Below are positions 33,977 to 42,037 of a stretch of 42,037 bases of DNA, one piece after another (within the stretch, counting starts at the first letter, position 1; every line of letters starts with the position of its first letter). The position numbers and the translations under genes are program-made. Below the pieces are notes generated by a model. The model ran no database searches. It was not told the DNA's origin and saw only the letters and a list, made by a program, of their open reading frames with translations. The stretch comes from Parabacteroides sp. 52. GTDB taxonomy: Bacteria > Bacteroidota > Bacteroidia > Bacteroidales > Tannerellaceae. Location of the stretch: NCBI RefSeq assembly GCF_010500925.1, contig NZ_QVMG01000017.1, positions 1 to 42,037 on the forward strand, written 5' to 3'.

Positions 33977-35200
33977 ATGAAAAAGTTATTTATCTTATCC
34001 GCGCTACTTATGGTGTGCTTTGCATCCTTCGCGCAACAAGCTCTTTGGGGAGGTTCACAAATTATCTCTCCCGAAATCCACGAGAACAACACGGTAACCT
34101 TCCGCCTGCGCGCTCCTAAGGCCGTCAAGGTTGAAGTAACCGGAGACTTCCTCCCCACTCAAAAGATGGACACACCCTATGGTAAGTTCGACGTTCCCGG
34201 AGTAGCGGAGTTAAAAGAAAACAAAGAGGGTATATGGGAATTCACTACTCCCGAACCACTGGCATCCGAACTGTACAGTTACACCTTCAGAGTCGATGGC
34301 TTGCAGATGAACGACCCCAGCAACATCATGATGAAACGCGACGTGGCCTCGATAACCAACCTTTTCATTATTAAAGGTGGTTTGGGCGACCTGTACAGTG
34401 TCAACGAAGTTCCCCACGGAACGGTTGCTCGCCGCTGGTACAACAGCCCTACATTGAAAGAAGAACGCCGCATAACCATCTATACCCCGCCCGGGTACGA
34501 AAACGACAAGCAGAGCTACCCGGTGTTCTATCTGCTTCACGGTTCAGGGGGCGACGAAGAAGCTTGGATTGCTTTGGGACGTACGGCTCAGATCATGGAT
34601 AACCTGATTGCTCAGGGAAAAGCCAAACCGATGATCGTAGTGATGACCAACGGCCATACACAGAATAACGCTTCACCCGAAGAAACAAACCGCGCATACA
34701 CTCCCGCTATGGGTGGTGGACCAAGAGAAGCCGTTGCCAGTATGGAAGATAGCTTCGGCGATGTGATGAAGTTCATTGAAAACAACTACCGTGTGAAGAA
34801 AGGCAAAGCGAATCGTGCTGTAGCCGGTCTGTCTATGGGTGGTATGCACTCTGCTACCATCTCGGCTCAGTATCCTAATACGTTCGATTACGTTGGTGTC
34901 TTCTCTGCTCCTCCCATTGCGACTATGATGGGTATGGGTAACCCCAACGCTAACGCCACCGAGATGCAGAAAGTACAAGATGAGTTCATCAAACAGCTGG
35001 AAGCTCAGAAGAAGAACGGCTTCAAACTATACTGGATCGCTTGTGGCAACACAGACTTCCTGTACAAAGGCGTGACAGAAAGTATGAAGAAGATGGATGA
35101 AATAGGTTTCAAATATACCTGGCGCGAAAGCGGCGGCGGGCACACATGGGATAACTGGCGTATTTATCTGACAGAGTTTGCGCCGATGTTGTTTAAATAA
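33977..35200 (+). CDS. Secreted CE1-like carbohydrate esterase with N-terminal E-set/CBM48-like domain
   Basis: 407 residues from ATG 33977, chosen over 33944 because it gives a clean signal peptide (ending CFASFAQ) and removes the overlap with the SusD gene. Residues about 28-115 form an immunoglobulin-like E-set domain (TVTFRLRAPKAVKVEVTGDF, YSYTFRVDGLQMNDPSN). Residues about 140-405 are an alpha/beta hydrolase of the esterase D / feruloyl-esterase type: RRITIYTPPGY, FYLLHGSGGDEEAW, nucleophile elbow AGLSMGGMHS (S286), an acid probably in ACGNTDFLY, and GGGHTWDNWR (H389). The same architecture occurs in XynZ-like feruloyl and acetyl esterases of gut Bacteroides. It is likely to remove hydroxycinnamate or acetyl esters from plant oligosaccharides before GH3 cleavage. 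Confidence 0.92.
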   Translation: MKKLFILSALLMVCFASFAQQALWGGSQIISPEIHENNTVTFRLRAPKAVKVEVTGDFLPTQKMDTPYGKFDVPGVAELKENKEGIWEFTTPEPLASELYSYTFRVDGLQMNDPSNIMMKRDVASITNLFIIKGGLGDLYSVNEVPHGTVARRWYNSPTLKEERRITIYTPPGYENDKQSYPVFYLLHGSGGDEEAWIALGRTAQIMDNLIAQGKAKPMIVVMTNGHTQNNASPEETNRAYTPAMGGGPREAVASMEDSFGDVMKFIENNYRVKKGKANRAVAGLSMGGMHSATISAQYPNTFDYVGVFSAPPIATMMGMGNPNANATEMQKVQDEFIKQLEAQKKNGFKLYWIACGNTDFLYKGVTESMKKMDEIGFKYTWRESGGGHTWDNWRIYLTEFAPMLFK

Positions 35201-35217
35201 TCAGTTATTATTATTCC

Positions 35218-35256
35218 GAAACGCAGATTATTATTTTACATAAAAATCTGCGTTTC
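35218..35256 (+). repeat. 12-bp hairpin between esterase and GH3 genes
   Basis: GAAACGCAGATT (35218-35229) pairs perfectly with AATCTGCGTTTC (35245-35256), with a 15-base loop and no T tract after it. It lies 17 bp after the esterase stop and 25 bp before the GH3 start. It may stabilise or process the mRNA, or act as a weak terminator that lowers GH3 expression. Confidence 0.65.
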
Positions 35257-35280
35257 ATATATAAACACTTTGGAAACTTT

Positions 35281-37617
35281 ATGAAGAATATAATCATTCT
35301 CACAAGCCTAACCGCTGCCATGCTTCTTGCATCATGCGCAAAGAGAGTTCCCCAACTCGGGAAAGCCCCCGTCGATAAAGTTATTGCAGCCATGACGCTC
35401 GACGAAAAAGTAAAATTATTAATTGGCACAGGCATGGGCGGACTAACGGGCGATAGCGCGGTAGTAGGCGAAACTAAATTGCTGGTGCCCGGAGCCGCCG
35501 GAACCACCTACCCCATACCCCGCTTGGGTATTCCGGCAATCGTATTGGCCGACGGCCCTGCCGGATTAAGAATCTCGCCCATCCGCGAGAATGACCCGGA
35601 TACTTACTACTGTACTGCCTTTCCCATAGGCACCTTGCTTGCCTCGACCTGGAACACCGAACTGGTGGAACAGGTAGGTCAGGCCATGGGAAACGAAGTA
35701 CTGGAGTATGGTGTCGATGTATTACTAGCCCCTGCTCTGAATATACATCGTCACCCGCTTTGCGGACGCAACTTCGAATATTATTCTGAGGATCCTATCC
35801 TTTCCGGTAAAGTTGCAGCCGCTATGACTTGTGGCGTACAAAGCAACGGAGTGGGTGTTTCGCTAAAGCATTTCGCTGCGAATAACCAGGAAACCAACCG
35901 CATGAATAACGATAGCCGTGTCACTCCACGTGCTTTACGCGAGATTTACCTCAAAGGCTTTGAAATTGCCGTTAAGGAGTCCGATCCATGGACTATTATG
36001 TCCTCCTACAATCTCATCAATGGAGTATATGCTTCCGAAAGCCGCGATTTGCAAACCACCATACTACGTAATGAATGGGGGTTCAAAGGCACCGTAATGA
36101 CCGATTGGTTCGGTGGGAAAAACGCTCCGGCACAGATGCATGCGGGCAATGACCTATTGATGCCCGGATCCCCCAAACAATTCTCAAGCATTGTTGAAGC
36201 CGTACAAAACGGCACACTAGCCGAGGCTGATATCAACACAAACGTAAAGCGTATTCTTGAACTCATCTTAAAGTCGCCCCGTTTCAAAGGGTACAAATAT
36301 TCCAATACACCTGACCTCAATGCACATGCAGGAGTCACACGGCAATCGGCCGGCGAAGGCATGGTGTTGTTGAAAAACGAAAAAGAAGCACTTCCGCTTC
36401 CGACTTCCGTGAAGAATGTGGCGGCTTATGGCATCACCTCCTATGATTTTATTGCAGGCGGTACAGGCAGTGGCGATGTCAACGAGGCTTATACTGTTTC
36501 GCTGGTCCAAGGACTCGAAAATGCCGGATACACACTCGATGTAGCCCTCAAAACCCAATATGAAGAGTATATAGAAAAAGAGAATGCGAAAAATGCCCCT
36601 GATCCGAATAATAAATACGCAGCATTTATGCCTAAAGTCCGCCCCGGTGAGTTTGTTCCGGCAGCCAGCGAACTAAATAAACAGGCGAAGAGCGCAGATG
36701 TAGCTTTGATTACCATCGGAAGAACATCGGGCGAGTTTATTGATCGTAAACCGGCTGGCGATTTTGAGCTAACGAACGAAGAACAAGAATTGATTGCAAA
36801 CGTATCGAAAGCGTTCCAATCATTAGGAAAGAAAGCGATCGTAATTCTTAACATCGGTGGCGTAATCGAAACCGCTTCATGGAAAAACAGACCTGATGCC
36901 ATCTTGCTCGCATGGCAGGGCGGTCAGGAAGGTGGTAACACAGTAGCCGATATTTTGAATGGAAAGGTTAATCCTTCCGGCAAATTAACAATGACTTTTC
37001 CTGTGAAGCTTATGGATGCCGCATCTTCGACAAACTTCCCTATTGATCCTCCTAAATCAAATGCAGGGATGGCTCATATCATGGGTGGTGATACTGAAAA
37101 GAAAGCGGAACCGGTACGCAACATTGATTATACCATCTACGAAGAAGATATTTATGTGGGTTATCGTTACTTCGATACCTATAAGAAAGAGGTGTCTTAC
37201 CCATTCGGTTATGGGCTGTCTTATACCACATTTGAATACAACAATGCGCAAGTGAAAAACGCTGACGGAGTATTTACCGTTACCGTAGATGTGAAGAACA
37301 CAGGCGAAATCAGCGGAAAAGAAGTTGTTCAGCTTTATGTCTCGGCTCCGACTAGTATTTTAGGTAAACCTATGCAGGAGTTGAAGGCTTTTGCCAAAAC
37401 AAAGGAATTGGAACCCGGCTCAAGCCAGACTATAACCCTGACTGTTTCCGCTGCCGATCTGGCTTCCTATGATGAAAGTAAAAGTGCATGGGTAACAGAC
37501 AGAGGTACGTATAAATTGCTGGTTGCCGCTTCTTCCAGAAACATAAAAGCGACACTGGATGCCGTAATAGCTGAAGCGAAGGATGTGAAAACAAATGATG
37601 TATTGAAACTAAAATGA
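35281..37617 (+). CDS. Glycoside hydrolase family 3, lipoprotein beta-glycosidase
   Basis: 778 residues with a lipoprotein signal (LLASC, cysteine at about 19). GH3 domains: the N-terminal TIM-barrel (about 40-330) with [24 protein letters not shown] and nucleophile region [10 protein letters not shown] (D275); the (alpha/beta)6 sandwich (about 360-590) with acid/base in [10 protein letters not shown] (E485) and [18 protein letters not shown]; and the C-terminal FnIII-like domain (about 660-760: [14 protein letters not shown]). Retaining exo-acting enzymes of this kind release beta-glucose or beta-xylose; specificity cannot be read from the sequence alone. Its stop overlaps the start of the next GH3 by 4 bp (ATGA), so the two are translationally coupled. 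Confidence 0.95.
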   Translation: MKNIIILTSLTAAMLLASCAKRVPQLGKAPVDKVIAAMTLDEKVKLLIGTGMGGLTGDSAVVGETKLLVPGAAGTTYPIPRLGIPAIVLADGPAGLRISPIRENDPDTYYCTAFPIGTLLASTWNTELVEQVGQAMGNEVLEYGVDVLLAPALNIHRHPLCGRNFEYYSEDPILSGKVAAAMTCGVQSNGVGVSLKHFAANNQETNRMNNDSRVTPRALREIYLKGFEIAVKESDPWTIMSSYNLINGVYASESRDLQTTILRNEWGFKGTVMTDWFGGKNAPAQMHAGNDLLMPGSPKQFSSIVEAVQNGTLAEADINTNVKRILELILKSPRFKGYKYSNTPDLNAHAGVTRQSAGEGMVLLKNEKEALPLPTSVKNVAAYGITSYDFIAGGTGSGDVNEAYTVSLVQGLENAGYTLDVALKTQYEEYIEKENAKNAPDPNNKYAAFMPKVRPGEFVPAASELNKQAKSADVALITIGRTSGEFIDRKPAGDFELTNEEQELIANVSKAFQSLGKKAIVILNIGGVIETASWKNRPDAILLAWQGGQEGGNTVADILNGKVNPSGKLTMTFPVKLMDAASSTNFPIDPPKSNAGMAHIMGGDTEKKAEPVRNIDYTIYEEDIYVGYRYFDTYKKEVSYPFGYGLSYTTFEYNNAQVKNADGVFTVTVDVKNTGEISGKEVVQLYVSAPTSILGKPMQELKAFAKTKELEPGSSQTITLTVSAADLASYDESKSAWVTDRGTYKLLVAASSRNIKATLDAVIAEAKDVKTNDVLKLK

Positions 37618-40112
37618 ATAGAATGAAAAAGTATCTATTATCCCTTGTTAGTGTCGCCTTGATGACAAACATTTGCGCACAACAAACGAATGTTCCTCCT
37701 GCCATTCCGCAGGATAAAATGATGGAACAGAAAATCGAATCGCTGCTCAGGAAAATGACACTTGATGAGAAGATCGGGCAGATGACCGAATTGGCTATCG
37801 ATGCCATCACTCTGCGTACCAATCCTTTCGCAGGAATCGATATGCAGAACTTCAAGGTGGACGACCTGAAAGCTCTCCTTGCCAAATACGGCTTGGAAGA
37901 TCAGTTTGAACTTACGGATGAAATGCCCGGACAAGACACATTTATGGGCATCTATATGGCTATTCAGGGCATAGAAAGTAAAAAAGGCTTTCAGATTGAT
38001 GAGGCATTGCTCGACTCGGTCATTGGCAAATACAAGGTAGGCTCTATTCTCAATGTGCCTGCCGGTATCGCACAGACTCCCCAGGAGTGGGAACGTATCA
38101 TTAAGATCATCCAGGATAAATCGATGAAAGAGATTGGAATACCTTGTATTTATGGGGTAGACCAAATCCATGGGACCACCTATACGATGGGAGGAACCCT
38201 TTTCCCGCAAGGAGTCAATATGGCGGCTTCGTTCAACCGTTCCCTGGTACGCGAAGGAGCCCGTATCTCGGCTTATGAAACAAAGGCGGGAAGTCTCCCC
38301 TGGACATACGCACCTGTGGTCGACCTTGGCCGTGATCCGCGCTGGCCTCGTCAGTGGGAAGGGTATGGCGAAGATACCTATGTGAATACGGTTATGGGAC
38401 GTGAAGCTGTGTTAGGCTTTCAGGGAGAAGATCCGAATCATATCGGTCCGCATAGCGTGGCCGTCAGCATGAAGCATTACATGGGGTATGGCGTTCCTGT
38501 ATCTGGCAAAGACCGTACGCCTTCTTCTATTTCCGTTCAGGATATGCGGGAGAAACATTTTGCTCCGCATCTTGAAGCCATCCGGGCAGGGGCACTTACC
38601 GTAATGGTTAATTCGGCAACGAACAATGGGCTTCCTTTCCATGCGAACTACGAATTGCTTACCGAATGGTTAAAACAAGATCTGAACTGGGATGGACTGA
38701 TTGTCACCGACTGGGCGGATATCAATAATCTTTACACGCGTGATAAAGTAGCTTCAAGCAAAAAAGAAGCGATCAAGATGGCCATCAACGCGGGGATTGA
38801 TATGTCAATGGTTCCCTACGAATGGACTTTCTGCACGTTATTGAAAGAGTTAGTTGAAGAAGGGGAAGTAAAGATGAGCCGTATCGACGATGCCGTACGC
38901 CGTGTATTACGTTTGAAATACCGCTTAGGACTATTTGATACGCCGGCATATAATCATGCCGACTTCCCTTTATTCGGAAGCGATGAACACGCGAAGGTTG
39001 CTCTGAGTGCTGCTGAAGAAGGAATTGTATTGTTGAAAAACACAAACAATATCCTGCCATTGCCACAAGGAAAGAAATTCTTGCTTACGGGACCAAATGC
39101 CAACTCCATGCGTACGCTCAACGGAGGATGGTCGTACTCCTGGCAGGGCGACAAAGCAGACGAATGTGCGGCAGACCAGAATACGATCCTTGAAGCTTTC
39201 CGGAATAAATTTGGAGCAAACAACATTGTTCACGAAGCAGGGGTTACCTATAAACAAGGGGGTAGCTGGTGGGAAGAAAACGATCCTCAAATCGAAAAGG
39301 CTGTCGCGGCGGCAAAAGGAGTTGATTATATTATCGCCTGTATCGGAGAAAATTCCTATTGCGAAACGGTGGGAAATCTGAATAATCTGATCCTTTCGGC
39401 TAACCAACTGAACCTGGTCAAAGCCTTGGCCACTACCGGAAAGCCTATTGTGCTGATTCTCAATCAGGGCCGTCCACGTATCATCAATGAGATCGAACCC
39501 TTAGCGAAAGCAGTAGTCAACATCATGCTTCCGGGAAACTATGGCGGGGATGCCTTAGCCAACCTACTTGCCGGAGATACTAACTTCAGCGGTAAAATGC
39601 CTTTTACCTATCCGAAGGAAATCAATTCGCTTGTAACTTACGACCACAAACCAAGTGAGCATATTGGCAGGCAGATGGAAGGTGCTTACAATTATGACGC
39701 GGTTGTAAACGTGCAATGGGCATTCGGTTATGGCTTGAGCTATACTACTTTTGCTTACAGCAACTTAAAGGTAGATAAAACAAGTTTTACCGCTGACGAA
39801 GAATTGACCTTTACGGTTGATGTAAAAAACACCGGTAACCGCATCGGCAAGGAGAGTGTTTTATTATTCTGTAGTGACCTTGTTGCTTCTCTAACCCCCG
39901 ATGTTCGTCGTCTCCGTGCTTTTGAAAAGGTGGAATTGAAACCAAACGAAACAAAAACCATTACACTAAAAGTGAAAGGCTCCGATCTCGCTTTTGTCGG
40001 TTACGATGGTAAATGGATTTTAGAAGAAGGTGATTTCCGCTTTCAAATAGGCAACCAAATTATAAATGCGGCCTGTAGAACTACAAAAAAGTGGGAAACA
40101 CCCAATAAATAA
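37614..40112 (+). CDS. Glycoside hydrolase family 3, secreted beta-glucosidase-type enzyme
   Basis: 832 residues from ATG 37614 (37623 also possible), with a Sec signal ending TNICAQ, so periplasmic. It has a GH3 two-domain core. [22 protein letters not shown] and [26 protein letters not shown] are typical of the barley exo-glucanase / xyloglucan-locus beta-glucosidase branch. The nucleophile is in [12 protein letters not shown] (D366) and the probable acid/base in [11 protein letters not shown] (E584). A C-terminal FnIII-like domain follows (about 700-825: [14 protein letters not shown]). The branch differs from the preceding GH3, suggesting complementary linkages or chain lengths. Its local base composition (38701-38760: 26 G+C of 60) is closer to the core genome than the SusD gene upstream. 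Confidence 0.95.
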   Translation: MNRMKKYLLSLVSVALMTNICAQQTNVPPAIPQDKMMEQKIESLLRKMTLDEKIGQMTELAIDAITLRTNPFAGIDMQNFKVDDLKALLAKYGLEDQFELTDEMPGQDTFMGIYMAIQGIESKKGFQIDEALLDSVIGKYKVGSILNVPAGIAQTPQEWERIIKIIQDKSMKEIGIPCIYGVDQIHGTTYTMGGTLFPQGVNMAASFNRSLVREGARISAYETKAGSLPWTYAPVVDLGRDPRWPRQWEGYGEDTYVNTVMGREAVLGFQGEDPNHIGPHSVAVSMKHYMGYGVPVSGKDRTPSSISVQDMREKHFAPHLEAIRAGALTVMVNSATNNGLPFHANYELLTEWLKQDLNWDGLIVTDWADINNLYTRDKVASSKKEAIKMAINAGIDMSMVPYEWTFCTLLKELVEEGEVKMSRIDDAVRRVLRLKYRLGLFDTPAYNHADFPLFGSDEHAKVALSAAEEGIVLLKNTNNILPLPQGKKFLLTGPNANSMRTLNGGWSYSWQGDKADECAADQNTILEAFRNKFGANNIVHEAGVTYKQGGSWWEENDPQIEKAVAAAKGVDYIIACIGENSYCETVGNLNNLILSANQLNLVKALATTGKPIVLILNQGRPRIINEIEPLAKAVVNIMLPGNYGGDALANLLAGDTNFSGKMPFTYPKEINSLVTYDHKPSEHIGRQMEGAYNYDAVVNVQWAFGYGLSYTTFAYSNLKVDKTSFTADEELTFTVDVKNTGNRIGKESVLLFCSDLVASLTPDVRRLRAFEKVELKPNETKTITLKVKGSDLAFVGYDGKWILEEGDFRFQIGNQIINAACRTTKKWETPNK

Positions 40113-40131
40113 AAGATTCAAAAAAACGGTT

Positions 40132-40159
40132 GTTGCTGTTTGTTACTAAACAGCAACAT
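40132..40159 (+). terminator. Hairpin after the GH3 operon, probable terminator
   Basis: TGTTGCTGTTT (40132-40142) pairs perfectly with AAACAGCAACA (40149-40159) around a 6-base loop. There is no T tract directly after it, so termination may be weak. Confidence 0.6.
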
Positions 40160-40264
40160 CTGAATAGACTATTACCTTTTACTTCAATTGCAAGAAAAAT
40201 ATTTTTAACTCTTTCGGCATTTATGTTGTTTCGTGATCTGTGACCCGATCTGAGAGCAGCTTAG

Positions 40265-40304
40265 AAAATAAAAAGCCTTGATAACTTATTTGTTATCAAG
40301 GCTT
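40265..40304 (-). terminator. Minus-strand rho-independent terminator of RNA-like gene copy 2
   Basis: AAGCCTTGATAAC (40273-40285) pairs with GTTATCAAGGCTT (40292-40304). On the minus strand it ends in a U-rich tract (40274-40265). Its sequence is unrelated to the terminator of copy 1, but it takes the same position. Confidence 0.88.
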
Positions 40305-40461
40305 CTATTTTTTGCGGAACGGACGGGACTCATTAAGTACTACAATCCATACCTCAATATCAACGTTTTATCTTTATTTTTGCTGCAAGGTGAACACTTT
40401 AGGAATACAAATATAGTCCTGTTTGTCACCGCTTTGGCCTCTCTTGACCGCACATAATTTA
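40265..40461 (-). ncRNA. Candidate small RNA gene, copy 2 (unknown family)
   Basis: The minus strand carries a full promoter match upstream, so transcription should start near 40461 and end at the terminator 40265, about 200 nt. The part 40314-40473 aligns with copy 1 (24647-24806), including 42 identical bases at 40347-40388. Stems: GGTC-AAGAGA-GGCC (40449-40436), GGTGA...TCACC (arms 40430-40426 and 40393-40389) enclosing AGGA...TCCT, and GGTATGG with CCGTTCC (40353-40347 and 40322-40316, one mismatch). The bases 40314-40332 resemble a tRNA 3' end by chance. The gene is divergent from the Fic gene. Confidence 0.62.
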
Positions 40462-40467
40462 CATTTA

Positions 40468-40498
40468 CAAATGTAGATATTCTTTTTGTTTTTACAAA
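40468..40498 (-). promoter_or_regulatory. Promoter of RNA-like gene copy 2
   Basis: Reading the minus strand: TTTG (40498-40495), exactly 19 bases, then TACATTTG (40475-40468). This matches the Bacteroidetes primary sigma consensus TTTG-N19-TAnnTTTG at both boxes and in spacing, the best promoter match I found in the window. Confidence 0.72.
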
Positions 40499-40512
40499 GC
40501 ATTTATGCGAAA

Positions 40513-40597
40513 ATCGGCTCATATTTTATTTATTTCACATAAATATCGGCTCAGAGCGAGCTGATATTTGATTATAAATGTATATCTTTGAGCCGAT
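40513..40597 (+). promoter_or_regulatory. Fic-gene promoter with three copies of the 9-mer ATCGGCTCA
   Basis: ATCGGCTCA occurs at 40513-40521 and 40545-40553 and, inverted, at 40589-40597. The -7 box TATCTTTG (40583-40590) touches the inverted copy, 21 bp before the Fic ATG. Binding there would block transcription, so autorepression by the N-terminal DNA-binding part of the Fic protein is likely. Confidence 0.6.
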
Positions 40598-40611
40598 AAA
40601 AATATCAAATC

Positions 40612-41646
40612 ATGACTCTTGAAGTAGAAATATTACAGTATCTGCATTTTAACCCGTTATCATCCAGAACGGAATTGATGACTGGAATTCAGACAACAGC
40701 AAGTGCCGCAACCATAAAGCGCATATTAGCAAATTCAGTTGAAAAGAAGGATATCGAAGTTTCCGGTCGAGGTCCATCAACCCGGTATAAGCTATCATCA
40801 CAGGCTCACGTAACAATGCCTCTGGATTTAGATACTTACTTCCTAAAAGAGATTGATGAACGTCAAATCCAAACAGGATATAATTTTGATTTAATCCGTG
40901 ACATTCTTCCCAAAGTCAATCTATTTACTCCTGAAGAGAACGACTTCTTACTTTCTCTGCAGGAGACATTTAGGCAAAATATTTCTGATATGACTTCTAC
41001 CGAATATCGCAAGGAAATGGAACGATTGGGAGTTGATTTAAGTTGGAAGTCTTCTCAAATAGAAGGAAACACGTACTCTCTGCTGGAAACCGAACGCTTA
41101 CTTAACGAGAAGCAAACAGCCAGCGGAAAAACGAAAGAGGAAGCAATAATGTTGCTTAATCATAAAGATGCTTTTGACTTCATCTTGGACAATCCGGATT
41201 ATTTAATGCTTTTATCCGTAAAAAAAATAGAAGACATACACAGTCTTCTTATCAAGGAGTTGGGAGTTGAACGAAACATTCGCCATCGTCGTGTAGGCAT
41301 AACTGGAACCAACTATCGTCCTTTAGATAATGAGTTTCAAATACGAGAAGCACTCGCTGATACTTGTGATCTAATCAATAGTAAAGAGAATATTTTTGAG
41401 AAAGCTCTATTGACACTGGTTTTGCTTTCATATATACAAGCATTTGCTGATGGAAATAAACGGACTGCTCGTATCACCAGTAATGCTATTCTTGTAGCAA
41501 ACAACTACTGCCCTATATCTTTTCGTTCGGTAGATTCGGTAGACTACAAAAAGGCGATGTTGCTTTTCTATGAACAGAATAATATCTCTGCCTTCAAAAA
41601 AGTATTCATTGAACAATTTGAATTTGCGGTGAAAACATATTTTTAA
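40612..41646 (+). CDS. Fic-family protein with N-terminal winged-helix and altered catalytic motif
   Basis: 344 residues. Residues 1-70 look like a winged helix (LEILQYLHFNPLSSRTELMTGI, ATIKRILANSVEKKDIEVSGRGPSTRYKL). An inhibitory-helix motif of the S/T-x-x-x-E-G/N type follows (SSQIEGN, S147-N153), then the Fic domain. The usual HPFxDGNGRxxR reads IQAFADGNKRTAR (276-287): the catalytic histidine is glutamine (Q276), while the phosphate-binding DGN and both arginines remain. Active Fic proteins move AMP or another nucleotide to target side chains; lacking the histidine, this one may be inactive in AMPylation, use another chemistry or serve as regulator. I recall a whole subgroup with Q here, so it is not a fresh mutation. 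The promoter repeats suggest self-regulation. Confidence 0.9.
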   Translation: MTLEVEILQYLHFNPLSSRTELMTGIQTTASAATIKRILANSVEKKDIEVSGRGPSTRYKLSSQAHVTMPLDLDTYFLKEIDERQIQTGYNFDLIRDILPKVNLFTPEENDFLLSLQETFRQNISDMTSTEYRKEMERLGVDLSWKSSQIEGNTYSLLETERLLNEKQTASGKTKEEAIMLLNHKDAFDFILDNPDYLMLLSVKKIEDIHSLLIKELGVERNIRHRRVGITGTNYRPLDNEFQIREALADTCDLINSKENIFEKALLTLVLLSYIQAFADGNKRTARITSNAILVANNYCPISFRSVDSVDYKKAMLLFYEQNNISAFKKVFIEQFEFAVKTYF

Positions 41647-41724
41647 CTCTTTGCGAGAATAGGTTAGATTAATCTGTAACAGATGCAAAAACAAAGAGGG
41701 CAATTGAAATGACGGAAATGTAGC

Positions 41725-42037
41725 TCAAGGTTTATTCTTCCGCCGAACCTCGTTATACTGCTTGTGTTGCTTTATTAAATCATCAAGACAATCACTTCCC
41801 GATTTAATCAAACGGTTTTCTAACAAACGCTTGATTTCTTTGATCTGATAGTAACTTTTCCCTGATATTATAGAATAGGATACTTGTCCGTTGGAACGTA
41901 GCCGCTGGAGTGTGCGTTCACTTATTCTAAGGAAAGTACAAACTTCATAACCATCAACCCATGTTTCATCAATATCTTCTTTGGTGGAAAATCCTCTCCT
42001 CGTTGACCCCTGTTCGCCAATCAAAACTGATCCTCTC
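41725..42037 (-). CDS. Excisionase-like helix-turn-helix protein, 5' end beyond window
   Basis: At least 99 residues (to a TTG at 42024), but the frame stays open to the last base, so the true start is probably outside. Residues around WVDGYEVCTFLRISERTLQRLRSNGQVSYSIISGKSYYQIKEIKRLLENRL form a MerR/excisionase-type winged HTH common in Bacteroides conjugative and mobilizable elements. It ends with a lysine-rich tail. It is convergent with the Fic gene, 78 bp between them. With the integrases at the other end of the window it suggests that this edge, too, is accessory DNA. Confidence 0.85.
   Translation of the reverse strand, partial: RGSVLIGEQGSTRRGFSTKEDIDETWVDGYEVCTFLRISERTLQRLRSNGQVSYSIISGKSYYQIKEIKRLLENRLIKSGSDCLDDLIKQHKQYNEVRRKNKP

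Noticed and set aside
37638..38210. A 190-codon minus-strand open frame inside the second GH3 gene
   Set aside because: It lies wholly antisense to a well-conserved GH3 coding region and has no family features or promoter.
40314..40332. Minus-strand GAGTCCCGTCCGTTCCGCA looks like a tRNA 3' end, hence a possible attachment site
   Set aside because: It aligns with CCGTCC-x-T/A-CCGC of copy 1 (24647-24660), which is not tRNA-like. No cloverleaf can be built from the adjoining bases, so the likeness is chance inside the repeated RNA-like gene.

Overview
This window is a chromosomal segment of a member of the Bacteroidales, most likely Bacteroides or Parabacteroides; the sequence alone does not settle the genus. 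The evidence is two SusC/SusD pairs, a hybrid two-component regulator, -7 boxes of the form TAnnTTTG, Bacteroidetes-type tandem integrases, and a core block HU / mutY / ssb / gldE / gldD / phosphopantetheinyl transferase.

Layout. (1) 1-2306: accessory edge with two tandem tyrosine recombinases on the minus strand. The distal one has lost its catalytic end at a boundary that carries a duplicated 12-bp motif, probably the end of an insertion sequence outside the window. (2) 2496-15885: a first polysaccharide-utilisation-like locus. An AraC regulator faces a small plug-only TonB-type protein and a SusC/SusD pair. After a terminator and a decayed AraC fragment comes a five-gene operon: Tat-exported Gfo/Idh/MocA oxidoreductase, two DUF6807 (PmoA-like) proteins, an SDR of the mannonate oxidoreductase type, and a lipoprotein Gfo/Idh/MocA oxidoreductase. 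It contains no recognisable glycoside hydrolase or polysaccharide lyase. I infer oxidative processing of an imported glycoside, largely in the periplasm. (3) 15951-22486: housekeeping genes, including a 29-residue very basic ribosomal-protein-like gene. (4) 22500-24385: small accessory genes: a repeat/terminator cluster, a divergent HxlR-cupin pair with adjoining palindromes, and a ClbS/DfsB protein. (5) 24980-40112: a second locus with a hybrid two-component system, SusC/SusD, a CE1-like esterase and two GH3 glycosidases. This suggests ester-decorated (for example hydroxycinnamoylated) beta-linked oligosaccharides. (6) 40265-42037: a Fic-family gene with a degenerate catalytic motif, and an excisionase-like HTH gene running to the window edge.

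The best candidates for something undescribed are two. The first is the CAZyme-free oxidative locus at 4.7-15.9 kb. The second is a pair of about 200-nt minus-strand RNA-like genes at 24571-24794 and 40265-40461. They share a 42-nt exact core and compensatory stem changes, each ends in its own terminator, and they exactly bracket the second locus in direct orientation. Several promoter regions also carry clear operator-like repeats, described individually.
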